A DNA stretch of 22,615 bases from Pseudomonadota bacterium (GTDB taxonomy: Bacteria; Pseudomonadota; Gammaproteobacteria; Burkholderiales; Thiobacillaceae), in assembly GCA_021780975.1 (NCBI GenBank), contig JAJXXS010000180.1, positions 1 to 22,615 on the forward strand, written 5' to 3'. Below, piece by piece: positions 13,919-19,824 of the stretch. Each line of letters opens with the position of its first letter. The stretch's first letter is position 1. The notes under the pieces are model-generated. The model had not been told where the DNA came from, did not search any database, and worked only from the letters and a program-made list of their open reading frames with translations. The position numbers and the translations under genes are program-made.

Positions 13919-14323
13919 ATGAGCATCGATGTCACCTGCGGAGAAGTCTCCGAGGCGCTGTATGCCTATCTCAACGACATCCTGATCCCGCTCCTGGCGC
14001 TCGAGGACTACGACCGGAACGACGTGCTGTTCCAGAAGTGGCCGTTCACCTCGGAAGACCATCAGCGGGTGGACAATCTGCTGCCGCTGATCGCCGAGGT
14101 GCGCGAATACGATTTGCGCCAGGTCGATGCGAAGGTGGTGTTGTGCCTGGCGCGGCGGATATTCAAGGCAAGCAACGCGCTGGCGCACCTGCCGCCCCAG
14201 CAGCACATGTTGACGATCACGGACCTGAAGGACTGGCCGGATCCCGACCGCGCGCGCTGGGCCGCCATGGTGTACCTGTTCCAGGAATTGCCCACCACCG
14301 GATTGCCGCCCACGTCTCATTGA
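13919..14323 (+). CDS. Plus-strand hypothetical protein (134 aa)
   Basis: ATG 13919 has GAGG 7 bases upstream. The product MSIDVTCGEVSEALYAYLND continues through ILIPLLALEDYDRNDVLFQKWPFTSEDHQRVDNLLPLIAEVREYDLRQVDAKVVLCLARRIFKASNALAHLPP; it is mostly helical and soluble-looking. Its codons are strongly GC-ending, and it reads better than the antisense frame over the same bases, so it is likely real. It is the only complete plus-strand gene in the window and ends by overlapping the 3' end of the DUF3158 gene (convergent stops). No family recognised. Confidence 0.68.
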   Translation: MSIDVTCGEVSEALYAYLNDILIPLLALEDYDRNDVLFQKWPFTSEDHQRVDNLLPLIAEVREYDLRQVDAKVVLCLARRIFKASNALAHLPPQQHMLTITDLKDWPDPDRARWAAMVYLFQELPTTGLPPTSH

Positions 14324-14793
14324 AGGCCCTCCTCATGACGATTGAGGCTGGCCAGATACGTCGTGGCCGTGCGCCTCTCGTAGGCCAGCGCGTGTTCCCG
14401 GGCGTTGAGCCAGTCCGCCTGGAGGTGCAGCTGGCCATACCAGTCGCGCGTGACGGGGGGCATGCGCTCGATGATGGGCATGACATCCTTCCAAAGCACG
14501 TGGGCGTGACGGCCCGCGTTGATCGAACGCCAGCGCAGGGCCAGGCCTGGCACCTTGGTCTGAGTGCCTCGCTTGTGCAGCTCGAGATAGATGCGGTGGT
14601 CTTCGACGTTCAGGGTGGTGGCGCGCAGTCGTTGCATCTGACCGTGGATTTCCTCCAGCTCGGCATCGATTTGGCGCAGCCACTGCGCCCCCTTACCCTT
14701 AAAAGAACCCTTTAGGGCAGAAAACCAATTGACAAGCTCGTTGTGGCTCACGGATTTATCCCAGATCACAGGAATCGTCGTCTGACGAACCAT
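14317..14793 (-). CDS. DUF3158-family ICE protein
   Basis: The 158-residue product (MVRQTTIPVIWDKSVSHNELVNWFSALKGSFKGKGAQWLRQIDAELEEIHGQMQRLR...) resembles DUF3158 proteins of PFGI-1-type ICEs in length and in its FSALKGSFKGKGAQ..L..I...L opening. The C-terminal half (LALRWRSINAGRHAHVLWKDVMPIIERMPPVTRDWYGQLHLQADWLNAREHALAYERRT) contains many conserved aromatic and basic residues. Its start overlaps the upstream stop as TGATG, and it follows the PFL_4669-like gene, its usual neighbour. The molecular function of the family is unknown. Confidence 0.8.
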   Translation of the reverse strand: MVRQTTIPVIWDKSVSHNELVNWFSALKGSFKGKGAQWLRQIDAELEEIHGQMQRLRATTLNVEDHRIYLELHKRGTQTKVPGLALRWRSINAGRHAHVLWKDVMPIIERMPPVTRDWYGQLHLQADWLNAREHALAYERRTATTYLASLNRHEEGLQ

Positions 14794-15896
14794 CAGATCA
14801 ATCCCTCATCGGTCGCCTCGGCTGGCGCAGTTTCCTGACCGTCGCCTGCCTGCTGGGCCAGGGCCACGTCCTCCAGCAGGCGCAACTCGGCTTCGCTGAG
14901 GTAGACCCGCCGCCGGCTGTGACGTGGCTTGATGACGCCGGTGAAGACCTCCTTGGGCACTTCGCCGAAGAGTTCACGTACCGCGAGCACTCGCTTGCCG
15001 GCCATCTCGTCTGCGCCAGGCACGAAATCGCGCCTGGACAGATCGCGCAACTCCGGACGCATCAAATAGCGCTCGAAGCGCACCATCTGCATGAAGAGCG
15101 CCAGCACCCGGCGGGTGACGGCGCGCATTTCGATGCGTCCCTGGTCATCGCTCATGAGATCCTTGCGCACCAAGGTCTTGATGACCCGAGCGAGGTAATC
15201 GTAGGAGACCACCAGTTCGGCGATGCCGTAGCCATAGGGGCTTTTGAAGCCGATTTCGACCTGCTTGGGCTGTTTGGACATCAAGACCGAAAAAATCAGC
15301 CCGCGCCGCTTCGCCTGTGCCAAAAGGGCCTCGTAACGGTTGAGTTCCTGGCCCAGGAATTTCTTCAACTGATCCAGTTGGTCTCCCAGGTCCACCAGGG
15401 CCCAGTCGGCGTAAGGATTGTCCTTGCCGGAGAGATACCAGATGGCGCGCAGACACGCGCCCACCCGCTTGGCGCCGATGATGGTCATGAAGCGCCGCGC
15501 GGGGTCGGTGGCGCGACCCATGAAGAGCCGGAAGGCCTCCTTGGTATGGATGAGCATGGCATCCTGCTCTTCGTCCACCAGGGCACCGATATCCCGCATC
15601 GCGGTTGCCTCGACGTAGGGCACCACTTTATCGGCGCCGTGGCGGAGGCGGTATTCTTCCTCCATTTCCTTGAGCCGTTGTACCCGTTCCTCGTACTCCA
15701 CCATCCTGGGCCAGCGGGGATCCATCTCGTCGGGGTTTTCCGCTTCGAGGAGATCGGCCACGTAGGCCCGCTCGGCGTCCATGTCGTAGCCGTCGGGGAA
15801 GGGGGAGTTCACCGTGGTAAGAAACGTCTTGCCTGCCGGGGGAGGCGGGGGTTGAACGGCTTCGCTCTTGGCCTTCTTGGGTGCGGCTTTCGCCAT
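14793..15896 (-). CDS. PFL_4669-like (DUF1845) integrating conjugative element protein
   Basis: The frame is open upstream to 16403, but the ATG at 15896 has GGAG 6 bases before it and opens MAKAAPKKAKSEAVQPPPPP, an Ala/Pro/Lys-rich tail. The 367-residue protein then has a core at about 115-310 (HTKEAFRLFMGRATDPARRFMTIIGAKRVGACLRAIWYLSGKDNPYADWALVDLGDQLDQLKKFLGQELNRYEALLAQA...GYGIAELVVSYDYLARVIKTLVRKDLM) that fits the PFL_4669/DUF1845 family found in PFGI-1-type ICEs beside DUF3158 proteins. The N-terminal extension and C-terminal tail (HSRRRVYLSEAELRLLEDVALAQQ) make it longer than the usual ~230 residues. Role unknown; related AcaB-like proteins have been linked to conjugative regulation. 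Confidence 0.8.
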   Translation of the reverse strand: MAKAAPKKAKSEAVQPPPPPAGKTFLTTVNSPFPDGYDMDAERAYVADLLEAENPDEMDPRWPRMVEYEERVQRLKEMEEEYRLRHGADKVVPYVEATAMRDIGALVDEEQDAMLIHTKEAFRLFMGRATDPARRFMTIIGAKRVGACLRAIWYLSGKDNPYADWALVDLGDQLDQLKKFLGQELNRYEALLAQAKRRGLIFSVLMSKQPKQVEIGFKSPYGYGIAELVVSYDYLARVIKTLVRKDLMSDDQGRIEMRAVTRRVLALFMQMVRFERYLMRPELRDLSRRDFVPGADEMAGKRVLAVRELFGEVPKEVFTGVIKPRHSRRRVYLSEAELRLLEDVALAQQAGDGQETAPAEATDEGLI

Positions 15897-15941
15897 CGAT
15901 TGCTCCAATGAAATAAAACTTAAATAAATTCTGGTTGGCGT

Positions 15942-15956
15942 GTTCGAACTTCGAAC
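15942..15956. promoter_or_regulatory. Perfect 15-bp palindrome in the spacer before the PFL_4669-like gene
   Basis: GTTCGAACTTCGAAC is a perfect inverted repeat around a single central base. It sits in a 65-base AT-rich spacer between two minus-strand genes, upstream of the PFL_4669-like start. It looks like an operator. The GTTC-N7-GAAC spacing recalls LexA-type sites, but the arrangement is not a standard one. Confidence 0.4.
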
Positions 15957-15961
15957 AGACC

Positions 15962-17191
15962 TCAATGCAATTTCTTTAATCCAATATTCATATTGGGAAG
16001 CAAACCTTCTCTGGTTTCCATGCCTAGCAATTGGGCCAGGGCGGCGCTGACGACCTTGAGCCCGTGCGTTTCTGGCTCGCGTTCGACCAACCCTTGATCC
16101 ACCAGCTGCGTCAGGGCGCGATGCACCCCGGCGGAGGAGATGGCGTTGGGCTCGCCCTCGCCGCCGAGCGCCCGGATGGTCATGGAAACCGGCCGATCCA
16201 GGGCACCCGCGCCCAGGAGCCGGAAGATGATCTCGGTCTTGACGGCGCGCCGGCCCAGCGCCAGGTGCAGGGTGCGGAAGAAGGCCGAATCCAGCACGTA
16301 AGGCCCGGCGCGGCGCACCAGGGACGGGCTGGATGGCGCCGCCTGGGGCTGGGCTTGGGCGGCGTGAGTCCCCGTCCAGTGCCGCCAGAGCACGTCGTCG
16401 CACTCGTGCTGGTAGGCGAGGATCTTCTCCCGAAGCTCGGGCTTGACCTTGTTTGGCGAGATTCCCATCAGCCAGCCGGCCAGCTTGCGCACCGGCATGC
16501 AGGTCATCTCGCGCTGCTTACCGTCCTGGGCAACCGTTGCGATTTCCACCACGGTTGAACCAAACCGCTCAGACTTAAGTTTTGTAAATTGCGCAGCCCA
16601 ATCCAGTCCCATGCCCTCCACGATGGGGCGCATGGGGGCGTAGGGTTCGCCCTGGTGGTCGATGACGAAGAGCGTAGTGCCCTGGAACGGCACGGGCATC
16701 AGGCCCCCGCTCGCCGCCCCGTCCGGCAGCTGCGCCGCCACCCGGGGCGCCTCGACGGCGGCCGCCTGCCGGCCTGCCTCATTCGCGGCCTCCAACGCCC
16801 GCGCCTGCAGGCGATGCTCCGTCTGGCGCAGGGTCGTGAGGTAAGCTTCGCGCAGCGATTCCGGGATGGGTCGCACGCCAAAGCGCTCGGCCGACAGCAA
16901 GGCAAACCCCTCGAAGCTCAGCCACCACCCCGGCTGGCCCTGCGGATCCCTCACGGGCTTGAAGTGCGCCCGGTGATAGCCCTCCGACACCACGATGCGC
17001 CGGATCGCGCGCGAGATCGTTTCCTGCGCTACCTTCATCCGCTGCGCCAACGCCCAGGAGGCCAGCATCGCCCGGCCCTCCACCACCGTGACCCCGGTGG
17101 GAAAGATCTCCTCCGCCGGAGGCGGCGTGAGATCAGTTTTTTTTATGAGTTCCCCCAGAAATTTGCGCACTTTGCTCCGATCATTCGCCAT
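15962..17191 (-). CDS. Rha-like / P22-antirepressor-N / winged-helix fusion protein
   Basis: The 409-residue product appears to have three domains. Residues 31-105 (VTVVEGRAMLASWALAQRMKVAQETISRAIRRIVVSEGYHRAHF...WWLSFEGFALLSAERFG) resemble phage Rha-type regulators. Residues 165-275 (MPVPFQGTTLFVIDHQGEPYAPMRPIVEGMGLDWAAQFTKLKSERF...MTCMPVRKLAGWLMGISPNKVKPELREKILAYQHECDDVLWRHW) fit the P22 antirepressor N-terminal domain well. Residues 300-390 end in a winged-helix-like module (SSAGVHRALTQLVDQGLVEREPETHGLKVVSAALAQLLG). The linkers are Ala/Pro/Gln-rich. GGGAG precedes the ATG at 17191. Phage antirepressors bind and inactivate repressors; here one may relieve repression of the element, perhaps through the XRE protein, which is inference. 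Confidence 0.78.
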   Translation of the reverse strand: MANDRSKVRKFLGELIKKTDLTPPPAEEIFPTGVTVVEGRAMLASWALAQRMKVAQETISRAIRRIVVSEGYHRAHFKPVRDPQGQPGWWLSFEGFALLSAERFGVRPIPESLREAYLTTLRQTEHRLQARALEAANEAGRQAAAVEAPRVAAQLPDGAASGGLMPVPFQGTTLFVIDHQGEPYAPMRPIVEGMGLDWAAQFTKLKSERFGSTVVEIATVAQDGKQREMTCMPVRKLAGWLMGISPNKVKPELREKILAYQHECDDVLWRHWTGTHAAQAQPQAAPSSPSLVRRAGPYVLDSAFFRTLHLALGRRAVKTEIIFRLLGAGALDRPVSMTIRALGGEGEPNAISSAGVHRALTQLVDQGLVEREPETHGLKVVSAALAQLLGMETREGLLPNMNIGLKKLH

Positions 17192-17218
17192 GCCCTGCTC
17201 CCGTCGTCTCCATCTTCG

Positions 17219-18697
17219 TCACCGCAGCCCTGCCGCGGCCATCACTTCCGCCAGCTTCGCGCGGCTGGCCTGCCGATCCATCCGCGCCTCACGGCGCGCC
17301 TGGTTCTCCGTCCGGCGCCGCTCGGCCTCCTCGCGCAGCGCCTCCCGGCGCTTGGCCACCGTCAGCGCCAACGTCGGGACGAACTGCCCGACGGCAGCCC
17401 GCTGCGCCAACCGCGCGAGATAGCCCAGGGGATTGCGCACTCCCTCCGACCCTTTGGCTGTGAGTTGCCCGGCCAATTCGTCCAGCACCAACTGGCGCTG
17501 ATCGTCCGGAACCGGTTGCAGCAGGCGCAGCGCCATGCCCTGCTCGGCCTGAAGCATCTGCCCAGGGAAGATCAACCCCCCCTCCTGCAGACCCGGCGGC
17601 GCTTGAGTCTCATCGGGTGTTCGGGGTTGCCCAATCTCTTCAGACCTACCACCACACGCCGCCGCCTGGGATTCACGGGGGGGCTGGGGGGGTAGTAGGG
17701 GTTTAATATTTTTGAAGTCTTGACGCGCGCACGCGAGGGGCGCGCTCAAAGCCAGTGCTGGCGCGGCTTCCAAGGCAATTTGCGGAGTTGCCAAAAGCGC
17801 CATGCCAGTTTGGCGCTTTTGGTCAAAGCAGTTTGGCGCTTTTGGTAATTCCAGTTTGGCGCTTTTGGTAATTCCAGTTTGGCGCTTTTGGTCATTCAAG
17901 ACATCGTCTATGCGTACATCAGGAGATGCTGATTCATCGCAACAGGTGGATTTGCTGGCCCAGGACAGCGGATGATGCGCTTGGACCAGGGCCATCAGGG
18001 GGCCTGGGAGCAGACGGGTCTGCACCCGGGGGTTGAGCTTGCGCTCCCGCCGCTCCTCGATCACGCCCAACTCGACCAGGCGGCGCCGCGCCCGGGCGAG
18101 CCCCCGGGGGCTGATTCCCATGCCCCCCGTCGTCCTGTGATCCAGGGTGATCCACTGGTTCCACGTTGTGCTCTCGATCAGGCGGCTACGGGCATAGGAC
18201 ACGAGCGAGGACAGGTGGATCGCGGCCGTCAGGCTTTCGCAGGCGAGCGCGAGCCGCCGGTACACCACCCGGTGGCGCCCCAGGAACTCGTCCAGGAAGC
18301 GCCGATCCTCCCAGCGCCAGGCGTGGTAGGGGCGCCCGATCTGCTGCCCCAGGAGCGTGCCCAGACGGTCCAGATCGACCCGATAGTGCAACTGCGCCGG
18401 CAGACCACGAAGCCGCTCCTCAATCAGCCCCATGTCCTTGAGTGTCGCGCGCCCGGTGTCCTGCTCGCGCCGCGACAGTCCGGTCTCCTCACGCCATTCG
18501 GCGATCGACTTCCAGAACCAGCCGTCCTTGTGGCGTGAATCCCCGCTGTGCGTCACCTGGCGCGTCCAGGACACCGCGCGGCTGAGCATCACGGCGGCCT
18601 TGACGCCCCCCACGAGCTTCGCCAAGCGGGGGTAATAGGGCACGTAATCCCCGGTGAGATCGCCGGCCACGGCCAGGACCTCTTCCCGGTAGGACAT
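17219..18697 (-). CDS. Replication-type protein with tandem winged-helix domains (STY4528-like), carrying internal iterons
   Basis: From ATG 18697 the protein has 492 residues; a GTG at 18715 overlapping the upstream stop (GTGA) is an alternative start. Residues about 35-110 (AVSWTRQ...DGWFWKSIAEWREETGLSRREQDTGRATLKDMGLIEERLRGLPAQLHYRVD) and 155-230 (LSSLVSYARSR...GISPRGLARARRRLVELGVIEERRERKLNPRVQTRL) look like two copies of one winged-helix domain. Residues 269-302 are encoded by direct repeats in shifting frames. The C-terminal part (NPLGYLARLAQRAAVGQFVPTLALTVAKRREALREEAERRR) resembles STY4528-family pathogenicity-island replication proteins. Its place after parA, parB and DUF2857 agrees. 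It probably initiates replication of the excised element. Confidence 0.75.
   Translation of the reverse strand: MSYREEVLAVAGDLTGDYVPYYPRLAKLVGGVKAAVMLSRAVSWTRQVTHSGDSRHKDGWFWKSIAEWREETGLSRREQDTGRATLKDMGLIEERLRGLPAQLHYRVDLDRLGTLLGQQIGRPYHAWRWEDRRFLDEFLGRHRVVYRRLALACESLTAAIHLSSLVSYARSRLIESTTWNQWITLDHRTTGGMGISPRGLARARRRLVELGVIEERRERKLNPRVQTRLLPGPLMALVQAHHPLSWASKSTCCDESASPDVRIDDVLNDQKRQTGITKSAKLELPKAPNCFDQKRQTGMALLATPQIALEAAPALALSAPLACARQDFKNIKPLLPPQPPRESQAAACGGRSEEIGQPRTPDETQAPPGLQEGGLIFPGQMLQAEQGMALRLLQPVPDDQRQLVLDELAGQLTAKGSEGVRNPLGYLARLAQRAAVGQFVPTLALTVAKRREALREEAERRRTENQARREARMDRQASRAKLAEVMAAAGLR
17677..17716. other. G-rich tract next to an AT-rich tract (possible unwinding region)
   Basis: On the plus strand there are runs of seven G (17677-17683), seven G (17686-17692) and four G (17698-17701) with loops of 2 and 5 bases, sufficient in principle for a G-quadruplex. 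They are followed immediately by TTTAATATTTTTGAA (17702-17716), the most AT-rich stretch in the surrounding gene. The tract lies about 75-90 bases from the inverted repeat and iterons. Confidence 0.45.
17791..17892. repeat. Iteron array (four 18-bp direct repeats plus one inverted copy) inside the replication gene
   Basis: CAGTTTGGCGCTTTTGGT occurs exactly at 17806-17823, 17829-17846, 17852-17869 and 17875-17892, each start 23 bases after the previous one. CCAAAAGCGCC at 17791-17801 is the exact inverted complement of GGCGCTTTTGG at 17812-17822, giving a hairpin with the first repeat. A period of 23 is not a multiple of three, so the repeats encode different peptides and are not kept for the protein sequence. 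An 18-bp unit every two helical turns is typical of replication-initiator binding sites. Confidence 0.85.
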
Positions 18698-18711
18698 CGC
18701 GCCCCCTTCCG

Positions 18712-19236
18712 TCACAGCCGGTCTTCCTCCACCAGCCGAGCGCCCCAGATCAAGCGGGTGCGCTCCTTGAGCAGGAGCGATAGCTTCTCATGGTCGATGC
18801 GATGCTCAAGCGCCGCGGGCATCCCCCGCCGCCGCTCCTCGATGACTCCCAGGGCCCGCAGCCGCCTCCGGGCGGTCGCCTGCTCCGGCACGGTCAGGCC
18901 CGTGGCCCTGTACCACTCCTCGCGCGAGAGGGCGAACCAGCCGTCCGCGTGTGGATCCTCCTCCAGGCGCTGCCGTTCAAGCTGCTCGGCATAAGAGAGC
19001 CACAGGCCCGCCATGATGCTGCCGCCGACGTCCACATAGGCGCGGTGCAAAACGAGAGGTTCCTCGAACGCATCGAACATCAACGCCTGCTCCAGAGTGA
19101 TGCGGTTGTCGTCCTGGACGGACGGTCCCGATCCGTTGGCCGCGGCGTGCGCCCCCCCTTGGGGACGTGGGCGCTTGGATGGGCTTTGCGCTGATCGCGG
19201 CGCAATGAAGAGCGGGTCGGTTGGATCGTTGATCAT
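18712..19236 (-). CDS. Small winged-helix protein paralogous to the adjacent replication-type protein
   Basis: The 174-residue product has a disordered N-terminal 45 residues (Ser/Pro/Arg-rich) and then LEQALMFDAFEEPLVLHRAYVDVGGSIMAGLWLSYAEQL...DGWFALSREEWYRATGLTVPEQATARRRLRALGVIEERRRGMPAALEHRIDHEKLSLLL. Residues 98-156 align closely with residues 58-115 of the next protein (DGWF..S..EW...TGL...EQ.T.R..L...G.IEER.RG.PA.L..R.D...L..LL). It is joined to its neighbours by ATGA or GTGA overlaps. It may assist or regulate the initiator by binding similar DNA sites; this is inference from the shared domain. Confidence 0.75.
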   Translation of the reverse strand: MINDPTDPLFIAPRSAQSPSKRPRPQGGAHAAANGSGPSVQDDNRITLEQALMFDAFEEPLVLHRAYVDVGGSIMAGLWLSYAEQLERQRLEEDPHADGWFALSREEWYRATGLTVPEQATARRRLRALGVIEERRRGMPAALEHRIDHEKLSLLLKERTRLIWGARLVEEDRL

Positions 19237-19814
19237 GTCTTCCCCTTACGGCTGATGGCGGCGACCGCGCCGTAAATGGTCGCCAGACTCAGGCCCGCAA
19301 ACTGCTCGTGCAGCTTGCGGTAGCATGTCGTGAGAGGGATGGATGAGCATTGCAAGCCTAGCCAGGCGCGCTCGATCTCGGCGCGCACGGCGCCGCGCGG
19401 CAGCTTGGCGCGACCGCCGCGCTCCAATTCCTCGGCCGCCTTGGCGCCCAACAGATAGCGGCGCCTCGAAATGGCGTCATCCCGGCTCAGACGGAACAAA
19501 TCCTGCAGCATCGCAATCGTCGCGCCATGGAAAATGTAGTAATCCAGGGTACCGTCGTCGTCCTGCCCCCGGGCCAGCGCTCCAACCGCATGCACAAGGG
19601 AGGGCACGTCGACATAAACTCCTATGCGCAAGCCCTTGTGCATGCTGACACGGCAGATGTCTCGCGCCTTGAGGTCACGAATCCGGTTGAGGAATTCCTG
19701 ATCCAGGAAACCCGCCTCAAGCAGCTCGGCGAATTTGCCGCGCTCGATCATGGCCACCAGTTTCAACAGGAGGAGGCGGATGAGTTGTTGGTCTTCGTCG
19801 TCCAGGAGAATCAT
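19233..19814 (-). CDS. DUF2857-family ICE protein
   Basis: The 193-residue protein (MILLDDEDQQLIRLLLLKLVAMIERGKFAELLEAGFLDQEFLNRIRDLKARDICRVS) fits the DUF2857 pattern of ICE proteins encoded just after parB. The C-terminal region (AMLQDLFRLSRDDAISRRRYLLGAKAAEELERGGRAKLP...WLGLQCSSIPLTTCYRKLHEQFAGLSLATIYGAVAAI) contains HTH-like segments. I start it at ATG 19814, with AAGG 6 bases upstream; a GTG one codon earlier is also possible. It ends by overlapping the next start (ATGA). Exact function is unknown; context suggests replication or its regulation. Confidence 0.82.
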   Translation of the reverse strand: MILLDDEDQQLIRLLLLKLVAMIERGKFAELLEAGFLDQEFLNRIRDLKARDICRVSMHKGLRIGVYVDVPSLVHAVGALARGQDDDGTLDYYIFHGATIAMLQDLFRLSRDDAISRRRYLLGAKAAEELERGGRAKLPRGAVRAEIERAWLGLQCSSIPLTTCYRKLHEQFAGLSLATIYGAVAAISRKGKT

Positions 19815-19824
19815 CACGTGCCTT

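Noticed and set aside
13607..14320. A 237-codon minus-strand frame opposite the plus-strand gene at 13919
   Set aside because: It is Gln/Arg/Val-rich, overlaps the ssb gene in another frame and has no good start; the plus-strand frame has GC-ending codons and a Shine-Dalgarno site.
14793..16403. A longer start for the PFL_4669-like protein
   Set aside because: The extra 169 residues overlap the fusion-regulator gene, are Arg/Pro/Gly-rich, and the internal ATG at 15896 has its own Shine-Dalgarno site.
17806..17892. CRISPR array
   Set aside because: The 18-bp repeats are separated by only 5 bases, so there are no spacers; the period and location fit iterons.
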